DNA of 64,000 nt. It comes from Stomorhina lunata. Its lineage: Eukaryota; Arthropoda; Insecta; Diptera; Rhiniidae. Every line of letters starts with the position of its first letter. Position 1 is the first letter of the stretch. This document shows, piece after piece, positions 46,136-57,339 of the stretch. The stretch is from the NCBI GenBank assembly GCA_933228675.1, contig OW121743.1, forward strand, positions 90,186,998 to 90,250,997, in the 5' to 3' direction. The position numbers and the translations under genes are program-made. The notes beneath the pieces are model-generated. The model searched no databases and was not told the DNA's origin. It was given only the letters and a program-made list of their open reading frames with translations.

Positions 46136-47140
46136 TCCAAAAATTTTTTTCTAGAAAAATTTGTAATAAAAATATTTTCCTTAGAAAATTGTTCGATAAA
46201 AATTATATTTTATAGAAAATTTTTAGATATAAATATTTTTCTGTAAAAAATTTCAATAAAAATATTTTATATCAAACAATTTTCTATAAAAATATTTTTG
46301 GTAAAAAAATTTTCTATAGAAACATTTTTTTGTTAAATATTTTTGTAAAAAAAAATTTAAATAGAAAAATTTTTGATTACAAATTTTCTATAGAAAAATA
46401 TTTGATAAAAAAATTTTTTATTGAAAAATTTTTGTTAAAATATTTTCTATAGAAAAATTTTTGTTATAAAATTATCCATAGAAAAATTTTTGATAAAAAA
46501 ATTTCTATAGAAAAATTTTTAATAAAAAAAATTTCTATAGAAAAATTTTTAATAAAAAAAATTTCTATAGAAAAAATATTTGATGAAAAAATTTTCTATA
46601 GATAAATTTTTGATAAAAAAATTTTCCATAGAAAAATTTTTGATAAAAATTTTCTTACAAAAATTTTCTATAGAAAAATTTTTGATAAAAAAATTTTCTA
46701 TAGAAAAATTTTTGATAAAAAAATTTTCAATAGAAAAATTTTTGATAAAAAAATTTTCTATAGAAAAATTTTTGATAAAAAAATTTTCTATAGAAAAATT
46801 TTTGATAAAAAAAGTTTCTATAGAAAAATTTTTGATAAAAAAATTTTCTATAGAAAAATTTTTGATAGAAAAATTTTTGATAAAAAAATTTTCTATAGAA
46901 AAATTTATGATAAAAAAATTTTCTATAGAAAAATTTTTGATAAAAAAATTTTCTATAGACAAATTTTTGTAAGAAAATTTTCTATAAAAAATTTTTGTAA
47001 GAAAATTTTCTATAGAAAAATTTTTGTAAGAAAATTTTCTATAGAAAAATTTTTGTAAGAAAATTTTCTATAGAAAAATTTTTGATAAAAAAAAGTTTCT
47101 ATAGAAAATTTTTTGATGAAAAAATTTTCTTTAGAAAAAT
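46136..47140. repeat. Array G: 30-bp CTATAG-core minisatellite, inverted relative to array F
   Basis: Units read TTTTTGATAAAAAAA then TTTTCTATAGAAAAA, exactly the reverse complement of array F units. Regular from about 46560 to 46960, degenerate at the left edge; the last units (46960-47080) have TTTTTGTAAGAAAA instead of GATAAA. The 130- and 137-codon frames on the two strands are repeat by-products. Confidence 0.95.
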
Positions 47141-48579
47141 GTTTGAATTTTTCCAAAAGTATGCAACAAAACAATATCCAAAATAGTTAGTTTTAGAATC
47201 AAGCCTAATGCGACTATAAGACGTAATTTTTAAAAGCTCATATTAGTTTGAATTTTAGCTCTTTGCAAAGCTATTTTTCTTAAAAGCTTTTTTGAAAATG
47301 TGTTTTGAAAGCCATTTGGAGAATGCATTTAGTTGAGAATTGAAAGACTTTTATAAGCTTATAAGCACTTTCTAACATTTAGCTTTTAAATGATTTTTAA
47401 TTACTCGAAATAGTATTCAACATTATTTTCTTATAAAGCTTTTAGACTTATAAACATTTCGAATTAAATAATACGATCCACGTTCAAAGTGAAAAAGTGA
47501 GACCTAGTGGAGGCATATAGATTAATCGTCAAGCACTTTTTACTTAATTGAATCTGCTACTTTATTTACTTAAAAAGCTTTTTGAATTCAGTTTCCATTT
47601 TATCGCCTGATACCATCTACGTATTATAGCTCTCATTTCTTTAGCTGAAAAAGTAATACCTTGTGTAAGCTTTTTAATAATAGTCAAGCTTTTTACTTTT
47701 TTATATCTGGAATCGTGTAATATCGACTTATTTCTTAAAACAAGGTTTTGAGGGGCAATTATAATATAAATATTAATATTTTTAAAAGCAAGATTCTGAA
47801 AAAGCTTTTTTCTTAAAAAAAAATACTTTTTTGTTTAAAAGGCTTTTTCGTTAGACTGAAGTCTTTATAAATTGTTTAATTTAAATCAATTAGAATTTTA
47901 TAAAAATTAAAATTACATATTTGCATAGAAAAAATTTACAAAAAAGAGTTTACAATATTTTTTTAATAAAAGCTTTTTAGTTTCCCCATTTAAATACTTG
48001 GTGGGTTACCATATGCAATCAAATTACAGTGAATTATGTTTGATGACGCTTGCAATAATCACTAATCTAATTAAATGTATTTTGTCTATTCAATCATTTT
48101 AAATAGTTTGTTTCACAAAAAACAAAACATTTAAATTTATTGCATTATTTTTTCTCATCGTTCTTCCATATTTTGGTTTTGAATTTGAATATTTTGTGGT
48201 TTCGAATTTGATATTTGATATCTATAAAATTATTGCTTATTAAGCTGTACTACTAAGTACCAGTCAGTATTGAATTATTATTGTAAAACTACCACTTTGA
48301 GTTTTAATTGTCTTGGGGCGGTTAGTTTGCTAATTAATTTTCTAATTGGTGAATTAAATCCGTAGAGCTTTTTGGGAAAATGAATGAATGATTGCAATCT
48401 AATACTCATTAGCGCGAATGCAGAAAAAATATGTTAATGCAAGCAATTTGTTAAATTTAAATAATGACGCGAAGCAAATAGATTATCACATTTTTTAGTG
48501 GTAGTGCGGTTAGTTAATATAATTAGAGGGGAGATTTAATTAATAAAAGTGATAAAAGATTTTTAAAAAAATTTTTTGG
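47141..48579. other. Transition zone between the two satellite domains
   Basis: Unique-looking AT-rich DNA with frequent AAGCTTTTT motifs (47250-47990) and a MITE-like scrap at 47157 (AAGTATGCAACAAAAC). No gene. West of here all arrays have the CTATAG core; east of here all have the GTAC core. Confidence 0.6.
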
Positions 48580-50262
48580 AATACTTATTTTAATGTGCTG
48601 GATACTTTTAATAAAGTACAGGGGACTTTTTATAAAGTACAGGGTACTTTTAATAAAGTACAGGGTACTTTTAATAAAGTACAGGGTACTTTTTATAAGG
48701 TACAGGGCACTTTTTATAATGTATAGGGTACTTTATATAAAGTAAAGGGTACTTTATATAACGGACAGGGTACTTTTAGTGAAGTACAGGGTACTTTTAA
48801 TAATGTACAGGGTACTTTTTATAAAAAACAGGATATTTTTTATAAAGTACAGGGTACTCTTTATAAAGTGCAGGGTACTTCTTATAAAGTACAGGGGACT
48901 TTTTATAAAGTACAGGGTGCTTTTTATAAAGTATAGGGTACTTTATATAAAGTATGGCGTACTTTTTATAATGTATAGGGTACTTTATATAAAGTACAGG
49001 GTACTTTTTATAAAGTACAGAGAAATTTTAATAAAGTACACGGTACTTTAAAGAAAGTATTTTTAATAAATTACAGGATACTTTTAATAAACTACAAGGT
49101 ACTTTTAATAAATTACAAAGGTACTTTTAATAAAGTACAAGGTACTTTTAATAAAGTATAAGGTACTTTTAATTAAGTATAAGGTACTTTTAATAAAGTA
49201 CAAGGTACTTTTTATAAAGAACAGGGTAATTTTAAAAAGTACAGGGTACTTTTAAAAAGTACAGGGTACTTTAAACAAAGTGCAGGGTACTTTTTATAAA
49301 GAACAGGGTACTTTTAATAAAGTACAGGGTACTTTTAATAAGGTACAGGGTACTTTTAATAAAGTACAAGGTACTTTTAATAAAGTAAAAGGTACTTTTA
49401 ATAAAGTCCAAGGTACTTTTAATAAAGTACAAGGTACTTTTAATAAAGCACAAGGTACTTTTAATAAAGTACAGCTTATTTTTGATAAAGTACAAGATAC
49501 TTTTAAAAAGTATAGGGTACTTTAATAAAGTACAATGTACTTTTAATAAAGTACAGGGTACTTTTAATAAATTACAGGGCACTTTTAATAAATTACAGGG
49601 TACTTTAAATAAATTACAGGGTACTTCTAATAAAGTACAGGGCACTTTTAATAAAGTACAGGGTACTTTTAATAAATTACAGGGTACTTTTAATAAAGTA
49701 CAGAGTACTTTTAATAAAGTACAGAGTACTTTCAATAAAGTACAGGGTACTTTTAATAAAGTACAGTGTACTTCTAATAAGGTACAGGATACTTTTTATA
49801 AAGAACAGGTTACTGTTTATAAAGTACAGAGTACTTTTAATAAAGTACAGAGTACTTTTAATAAAGTACAGGTTATTTTTTATAAAGTACAGGTTACTTT
49901 TTATAAAGTACAGGGTACTTTTTATACTTTTATATAGTACAGGGTACTTTATATAAAGTACTGGGTACTTTATATAAAGCACAGGGTACTTTTTATAAAA
50001 CACACGGTACTATTTATAAAGTACATGGCACTCTTTATAAAGTACAGGGTACTTTTTATAAAGTAAGGGTACTTTTTACAAAGTACAGAGTACTTTTTAT
50101 AAAGTACAGGGTACTTTTTATAAAGTAAAGAGTACTTTTTATAAAGTAAAGGGTACTTTATATAAAGTACAGGCTACTTTTTATAAAACACACGGTATTT
50201 TTAATAAAGTACAGGGCACTCTTTATAAAGTACAGGGTACTTTTTATAAAGTACAGAGAACT
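48580..50262. repeat. Array H1: 21-bp GTAC-core minisatellite (AGG orientation)
   Basis: Units of 21 bp: AAAGTAC-AGG-GTACTTT plus a short TAATA or TATA linker. About 80 units with substitutions (GTACAAGGTAC, GTACAGAGTAC). Linker TTTTTATAA dominates at both ends, TTTTAATAA in the centre (about 49060-49750). Open frames up to 154 codons on either strand (VQGTFNK/CTLLKVP heptads) arise because 21 is a multiple of three. Confidence 0.95.
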
Positions 50263-51599
50263 TATAATTTTCTAAAATTTGGTATTAAATTACGTTTTTA
50301 AATCATTTAACTTTTTTCTCAACTCCTTAACTCTCTCTAATGTATATTTCTATTTTCTTTCATTTCAGGTATGTAAAGCATAAAATTGAATTAATTTCAA
50401 AATCTTTTTTGATCTAAAGGTAAAATAGAAATTTAAGTAAATTACCAAAGAAATTTCCTCTTGGAAGTCATACAAATATTTTCTTTTTTTTAGAAGAAAT
50501 AATTAAATTTTCTTAAGAATTTTAATTAAAATATCAGTTCTCGACACTTAAAGAAATTCCGGTAGCAATCGTACACGGTAGACATATGGGATTTGTACAG
50601 GAATTTCTTTCCACAAAAGTTAATGACATTTTTAACAAGTTTTTCATTAAAACTTAAAGCTCATGCTTTTCAATTAGTTCTTGTAGATTTGCTTAATTGC
50701 AGAGAAAATAAATTTAAATAAAAATATGTACTTATATAAAATTCATATGAGTTTGTATGTATGCTACACTTAACAATATTGGTATGTTAACTTTTTATAA
50801 AAAAAAAGAAATTTAATATTATTTTAATTTATATGTTTGTATTAAAATTTCACATGAAACAAAAAAAATACAGAAAACAACTTTTATATAATGGCTCTTT
50901 CTACAAATTCATATTATTTTTTTTCTTTCATTATTTTTTTCCAACCAGAAAAAAAACATTAAATAAAAGCATTTTCCTTAGGAGCAACTTAATTTAATTT
51001 TTTAATTTAAAACTTCCCATTTATTTGTGAAAACACAAACATGAATGAATGAATGAATTTAAGTATAATTTTACAGTTGTGTCATTGAATTATCTCATGT
51101 ACTTGAGAAAACATTCACTTGAACACATAAACATATGTATGAGTATAAGGTGGTTTTCCTATACATGTATAGTATACATATATTTGTATATCTATGAGCA
51201 TCTAAGCAATTTTCCAATTATGTACAATATTGTTTTCCTTGACTTAACTTGTGGGTCTGTGGATTGTTTTTTCAGCAGCTTAATGAAAATTTCCCACAAA
51301 ACAAATAAACTGCACAAAAATAACAGCCAAACCCAACCAGATAATAAAAAATAGAAACGAAAAAAATAAATTTCATTAACTTTATTTTTTTTTGTAGAGG
51401 ACACAAAGACAATAATAATATAAAATCGTAAAAATTGAAAAAGCTAAACTCACATGGGTGGAATTGCAAGAGCACTCTACTATAATATAAAAAGGTTTGC
51501 AGAAATTTTTATTCTGTTGATGTCGAAATTAAATTTGAATCGAAAACTGAAGTACCAATCATGTTCCTAAGATTAACAATCCATAATTGTCAATCGCAA
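50263..51599. other. Non-coding; carries a candidate recursive splice site
   Basis: Unique-looking sequence without a gene. The most suggestive feature is the splice-like motif at 50368, listed separately. Short ATGA/GAAT repeats near 51041. Frames at 51049-51475 overlap on both strands. Confidence 0.5.
50336..50374 (+). promoter_or_regulatory. Candidate recursive (ratchet) splice site, plus strand
   Basis: CTAAT (50336-50340) fits a fly branch point; it is followed by a pyrimidine-rich stretch ending TTTCATTTCAG (AG at 50367-50368) and immediately by GTATGT (50369-50374), a good 5' splice site. An acceptor fused to a donor is the hallmark of zero-length exons used to remove long fly introns in steps. 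The branch-to-AG distance of about 28 bases is typical. No host exon is in the window, so this is inference from motif alone. Confidence 0.4.
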
Positions 51600-51905
51600 A
51601 ACTACCTTCAGATAAAGTTAAAAGTACCAAATACTTTAGTATCCAGTTCTTATAATATAAGTAACCAGTACTTTAATAGAAGTGTCCAGTACTTTAGTAA
51701 AAGTACCCAGTACTTTAATAAAAGTGCCCAGTTATTTAACATATGTTCCCAGTACTTTAAAAGAAGTTTCCAGTATTTTAATAAAAGTTCTCAGTACTTT
51801 AATAAAGGTACCCAGTACTTTAATAGAGGAATCCAGAAATTAAAAAAAAGTATTGTAATGGAAATGAATAGTACAAATGTACCCAGTATCTCAAAACAAT
51901 GCAAA
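51600..51905. repeat. Array H2: short 21-bp GTAC-core array (CCA orientation)
   Basis: About a dozen diverged units AAAAGTACCCAGTACTTTAA, with variants GTGCCCAGT, GTTCCCAGT and GTGTCCAGT. Opposite orientation to H1 and H3. The 115-codon frame at 51561 is a by-product. Confidence 0.85.
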
Positions 51906-51954
51906 TAAATGTATGAACGTATTGAGAGCGCAAAAAGCACTAAATACTTTACCG

Positions 51955-53040
51955 TGTGAACTGTAAAGTAAAGTACTGGGTACATTTAGATAAGAACTAG
52001 GTACTTTTAGTAAAGACCTGGGTACTTTTAGTACATACTGGGTAATTTGAGAAAAGTACTGGCTATTTTTAGAAGTACTGGGTACATTTAGATAAAGTCC
52101 TGGGTACTTATAGTAAAGTACTGGGTACTTATGGTAAAGTACTGGGTACTTATAGTTAAGTACTGGGTACTTATAGTTAAGTACTGGGTACCTATAGTTA
52201 AGTACTGGGTACTTATAGTTAAGTACTGGGTACTTATAGTTAAGTACTGGGTACTTATAGTTAAGTACTGGGTACTTATAGTTAAGTACTGGGTACTTAT
52301 AGTTAAGTACTGGGTACTTATAGTTAAGTACTGGGTACTTATAGTTAAGTACTGGGTACTTATAGTTAAGTACTGGGTACTTATAGTTAAGTACTGGGTA
52401 CTTATAGTTAAGTACTGGGTACTTATAGTTAAGTGCTGGGTACTTATAGTTAAGTACTGGGTGCTTATAGTAAAGTACTGGCTACTCATAGTAAAGTACT
52501 GGGTACTTATAGTAAAGTACTAGGTACTTATAGTGAAGTACTGGGTACTTATAGTAAAGTACTGGGTACTCATAGTAAAGTACTGGGTACTTATAGTAAA
52601 ATTCTAGGTACTTTAATTAAAGTACTGGGTACTTATAGTAAAACTCTGGGTACTTTAAATAAAGTACTTGGTACTTATATTAAAGTTCTACTTATAGTAA
52701 AGTACTGGGTACTTATAGTAAAGTACTGGGTACTCATAGTAATGTACTGGGTACATATAGTAAAGTACTGGGTACTTATAGTAAAGAACTAGGTACTTAT
52801 AGTAAAGTACTGGGTACTTATAGTAAAGTACTGGGTACTCATAGTAAAGTACTGGGTACTTATAGTAAAATTCTGGGTACTTTAAGTAAAGTACTGGGAA
52901 CTTATAGTAAAACTCTGGGTACTTTAAATAAAGTACTGGGTACTTATAGTAAAGTTCTACGTTCTTATAGTGAAGTACTGGGTACATTTTGTGAAGTACT
53001 GGGTACTTTAAGTAAAGTAACAGGTACTTTAAATAAAGTA
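51955..53040. repeat. Array H3a: 21-bp GTAC-core array (TGG orientation) with a homogeneous block
   Basis: Units AAGTACTGGGTACTTATAG plus TT or TA. Between about 52202 and 52430, eleven or so consecutive units are identical, the most homogeneous block of the window. On either side TAGTTA becomes TAGTAA and units diverge. A compound segment (52603-52690) recurs at about 52860-52950, showing duplication of several units together. Frames of 130 and 133 codons on the two strands are by-products. Confidence 0.95.
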
Positions 53041-53790
53041 CCGGGCACCTTTTATTAGTTCTGGGTATTTTTATATATTCACTGGGTATTTTTATATAAG
53101 TACCTGAGTACTTTTATGTGAGTACTGAGTACTTTTATATAAGTAGTGTTTACTTGTACTGGGTACCTTCTTATAAGTACTTGGTACTTTCTTATAAGTA
53201 CTGGGTACTTAATTATAAGTGCTGGGTACTTTTAATAAAGTAATGAGTACTTTTAATAAAGTACTGGGTACTTTTAATAAAGTACTGGGTACTTTTAATA
53301 AAATACTGGGTACTTCCTTATACGTACTGGGTACTTTCTTACATGTACTGGGAACTTTCTTATAAGTACTGGGTACTTTCTTACATGTACTGGACACTTT
53401 CTTATAAGTACTGGGTACTTTCATATGCGTACTTTGTACTTTCTTATATGTACTGGGTACTTTTTTATAAGAACTGGGTTCTTTCCTATAAGTAGTTGGT
53501 ACTTTTCTATAAGTAGTGGGTTCCTTCCTATAAGTGGTCGGTACTTTTCTATAAGTGGTGGGTTCGGTGCTATAAGTAGCGGCTACTTTCCTACAAGTAC
53601 TGGGCACTTTTCTGCAAGTACTAGGTACTTTTTAATAATTACTGGGTACTTTAAAATAAATACTGAGCACTTTCCTTTAAGTACAGCGTACTTCACTATA
53701 AATATAGGTACTTTGTTCTTAACAAAATGTAGTGCCTAGTACATGCTATGCTAAAAGTACTAAGTGAGTACTAAAAAAAAGTACCCATTG
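53041..53790. repeat. Array H3b: diverged GTAC-core units with CTTATAA linker
   Basis: Continues H3a in TGG orientation with linkers TTTTTATATA, then TTTCTTATAA (53160-53580). Copies are heterogeneous, e.g. GTAGTGGGTTC and GTGGTCGGTAC. It fades out at about 53790. Frames at 53425 (plus) and 53607 (minus) are by-products. Confidence 0.9.
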
Positions 53791-54769
53791 TTTTTATTGT
53801 ACTATCATTGCCATATAAAAAACTTTATAGCAAATCATTACATTCGCGGCTCAATCTTACAAGTTTGGAGCTTAAGTCAAACTTGTCGCTTTACAACACA
53901 TATGTAGCATCAACCATCAAACAAGTAATAAAATCAATTGAGTACTATTTTGTTGCTAAAATAATGCATTTTTACACTGTCTGTACTTAGTACCAGTCGC
54001 TGTTCGAAATCTGTAATGATGTCGTTGGCGATGGTTTGGCTGTTGATGCTGTTTATAATCATGTATTACATGAGATACAATATCAAAAGATATAAAAGAA
54101 ACACATATTTATACAGACAGACAGACATAGAAAATAATAAATGAAGCTTGAATTTTCATTGCAACTTCATGAGCTTACATGCCCCAGCCCATAAATGCAA
54201 CATCAACATCAGCCGCAGTCGTTTTCGTAGAAGCTTAAGAAACATTGAGGTTTTTATATGATTGAGATTTTAATATGTTTTCGTTTTTCTACGCCAATGT
54301 CTCGCCTGTGGTTTGGTCATTCACACTTTTTTTTATTTTATTGTGTGTAAATTTTTTCATTATTTTCTTTATTCATTTGCTGCATGCAACTGCTGCCGTT
54401 GCCCTGCAGTTGTTTGGGTATTTTCATTAGTGTTTTGGGCCAAGACTTTTATTACTCATAAGTAGACATATGTGTATTATGGTGCTTCGTCTTTCTTATT
54501 TCATTTAATTTTTCGTTTTCTTTTTTATAAAAGAAACCCTTGAGAAAATGTCTGCCTGCTTGTTTTTGTTTGGGAAAATGTTTTCTTATTACGGTTGTTT
54601 TTTTCGCTAAAGACAATGAACGTATAAGTACGTGAAATTCATATGAAAGTGCCTTTTGAGCACTAAAGCATGTAGTAAAGTTCAAGAAAATTTTGCTGGA
54701 AATATACTTTGTTGGAGAAATTAATGTAAAAATGTAATTTGAAAAGTGTCACAAAACTGCACAAAAGTA
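53791..54769. other. Non-coding, unique-looking
   Basis: No gene. Contains ACAGACAGACAGACATAG at 54112 and ordinary AT-rich sequence. The 77-codon minus frame at 54685 has no recognised feature. Confidence 0.5.
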
Positions 54770-55650
54770 GTTTTATTAAAGTACCCCGTACTTTTATTTA
54801 AGTATCCAGTACTTTTTTTTTAATGATCCAGTACCTTTATAAGAACCCAGTTCTTTTGCTAAAGTATTCAGTACTTTTTTAAAGTGCCCAGTACTTTTAT
54901 AAGTACCCAGTACTTGTATAAGTATCCAGTACTTGTATAAGTACCCAGTACTTGTATAAGTACTGAGTACTTTTATAAGTACTGAGTACTTTTATAAGTA
55001 CCCAGTGCTTTTATAAGTACCCATTGCTTTTATAAGTACCCAGTACTTTTATAAGTACCCAGTACTTTTATAAGTACCCAGTACTTTTATAAGTACCCAG
55101 TACTTTTATAAGTACCCAGTACTTTTTTAAGTACCCAGTACTTTTATAAGTACCCAGTACTTTTATAAGTACCCAGTGCTTTTATAAGTACCCAGTACTT
55201 TTATAAGTACCCAGTACTTTTATAAGTACCCAGTACTTTTATAAGTACCCAGTACTTTTATAAGTACCCAGTACTTTTATAAGTACCCACTACTTTTATA
55301 AGTACCCAGTACTTTTATAAGTACCCAGTATTTTTATAAGTACCCAGTACTTTTATAAGTACCGAGCACTTTTATAAGTACCCAGTACTTTTATAAGTAC
55401 ACAGTACTTTTATAAGTACACAGTACTTTTATAAGTACCCAATACTTTTATGAGTACCCAGTACTTTTGTAAGTACCCAGTACTTTTAGAGGTACCGAGT
55501 TCTTTTAAAAGTACCCAGTACTTTTATAAGTACCTAGTACTTTTATAAGTACCTAGTACTTTTATAAGTACCCAGTACTTTTACAAGTACTAGCTACTTT
55601 TCTATAAGAACTGGGTACTTTTCTATAAGAACTGGGTACTTTAATAAAAT
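54770..55650. repeat. Array H4: 19-bp GTAC-core array (CCA orientation)
   Basis: Period exactly 19 bp in the centre (AAGTACC at 55091 and 55110): AAGTACCCAGTACTTTTAT, the linker being two bases shorter than in the 21-bp arrays. About 45 units, homogeneous from about 55040 to 55330. Since 19 is not a multiple of three, it has no long frames. The last units (55590-55640) switch to the TGG orientation and a CTATAAGAA linker. Confidence 0.95.
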
Positions 55651-55860
55651 TACACAGTATTTATGAAAGTACCCAATACTTATAAAAAATTATCCATGGC
55701 TTATAAAAAAGTACCCAGTACTTACAGAAAAGTACCCAGTTCTTGTAGAAAAGTACCCAGTACTTACAGAATGGTATCTAGTACGTATAGAAAATTACCC
55801 ATTTCTTATAGAAAAGTACCCAGTTGTTATAGAAAAGTACCCAGTACTTATTTACTACTT
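55651..55860. repeat. Array H5: 21-bp GTAC-core units with TATAGAAA linker
   Basis: About ten diverged units AAAGTACCCAGTACTTATAG with CCCAGTTCTT and CCCATTTCTT variants, directly after H4. The 85-codon frame at 55663 is a by-product. Confidence 0.9.
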
Positions 55861-56877
55861 AATGATGCCTATACAGTGCTTTTCAATTTAATTTCGTTCA
55901 CTTTTCTTTATTTAATTTAAAAGTATTGCTTCCATTGTTTTTGGCAGCAACTCCTAAATAGTATTATCTTAGAGCTCTGGCTGTTGTTGCTGAACATGCA
56001 TTCGGTCTTAAATGAAGCTTAACACTTTTCTATAAAATTTTCTTTTCTCAACATTATTTTTTCCATTTCTTTGCTGTTTATTTTACTCCTCTTAACACAT
56101 AAGACTTAGTACAATAAACATTATATTATTAAGCAAAAAGAAAAAAAATCAAGAAAAATTAAATACATTTTCTCGCTTTAAAAGATTTTTAAATTTTCAT
56201 TCAAGCATTAACAAAATGTTTCGTCTTAGTAAAGTGTTATTGCCGTCTTGTATTTATTGCAAGAAGCAACATTTTTAACATTTATGTGTATTTTGTTTGT
56301 GGTATTTCATTTTTAATGCCCCCCAACATTATTTTGTGGGTTTTCATGTTATTTCATTTTCTGTGTATTTTACAGTTTTTTTCACACGATTTTTCTTGTT
56401 GTTTTGCTTTTTTCGTTAAGCTGCAGTTACAGCAGCAGCATCATTTTTGTGTGCAACAACCACAATTTGCACTAGCAACAAAATAACATTTGTAAATAAA
56501 AAAACAATGCTATAACAACGTTATAAATAAGAAAATCACAATCAAAATCTAATCATCTTTAAATTCCTACAACTTCATCACAGTCAGTTGCCAAAGCTAC
56601 AATCATCCAACAAAACTGGCAAGAATCTGGTTGGTGGTTTTTTTGGTCAAAATTATAAATGAAGGGTAGTTAATGGATATGCAGCTTAAATTGGCCAGAG
56701 ACAGAATAGTCGTAATAAATTGATAGACAAGAGTAAATGGACAGTCAGTTGACGAGGATAAACATACGTACATGAAAAGTTGAGTAAGACAAATAGAGTT
56801 TTACAAAAATCATTGATGAACGGATACAGAAAAATTGATATAATATTAAAATTTAATATTACGCAATAAAATGTATA

Positions 56878-56880
<3 letters not shown>

Positions 56881-56918
<38 letters not shown>
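56881..56918. repeat. (TA)n microsatellite, about 18 units
   Basis: Uninterrupted TA dinucleotides. It lies just upstream of a possible mini-me 5' scrap; TA tracts are one of the two microsatellite types tied to mini-me elements. Confidence 0.95.
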
Positions 56919-56920
<2 letters not shown>

Positions 56921-56934
56921 TAGGCAACAATCAA

Positions 56935-56990
56935 GTTAGAAAGTATTATTATATGTCAGGACTGACCAAGTGATACCCTACAGGGCAAAT
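56935..56990 (+). mobile_element. Possible decayed mini-me 5' end
   Basis: AAGTTAGAAAGTATTATTAT, GTCAGGACTGACC (a short hairpin in the place of the GTCGGTCAAGCCCGACC hairpin) and GATACCCTAC in the expected order and spacing. No interior or 3' end is found. Confidence 0.35.
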
Positions 56991-57339
56991 GTGCGAAGAT
57001 TGTTACATAAATTTTATATTTTCCTAATATGTGGAATGTGGAACAAAATTCTTGTAGTGATCTTCATGAAGGTTTTCTTAGTTTCATTACAAGGTAATAT
57101 TTATGTAGGGTCATCCCCTGAGATTTATTCCAATAAAAATAATACATTAATTATTTTCATTATTGGGAAATAGGTTCTTTTCTACTACAAACTGGCATTG
57201 CATTAAGACATAAATGACTACCGAAGATGAGAATAACAGAACAAATTCTCAGATAAAAATGCAGAAATTTGATTCGGCTGAATCTGAGTAAAAATTAATG
57301 AATAATTTTTGTCTTAATATCGGTACGTTAAAAAAAGTA

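Larger units (their letters stand above)
55861..57339. other. Non-coding, includes a TA microsatellite
   Basis: No gene supported. A (TA)n run is at 56881-56918. Shortly after it, AAAGTATTATTATATGTCAG...GATACCCTAC (56940-56985) faintly resembles a mini-me start. Frames at 56286 and 56970 show no recognised domain. Confidence 0.5.

Noticed and set aside
46549..46972. 137- and 130-codon frames on opposite strands in array G
   Set aside because: Same artefact of the 30-bp period; the two frames cover the same bases.
48779..50003. Several 80-154 codon frames on both strands (VQGTFNK, FIKSTLY heptads)
   Set aside because: The 21-bp GTAC unit is seven codons; frames exist on both strands and break at every indel.
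52088..52523. 133- and 130-codon frames on opposite strands (heptad repeats)
   Set aside because: Pure 21-bp satellite translated on either strand.
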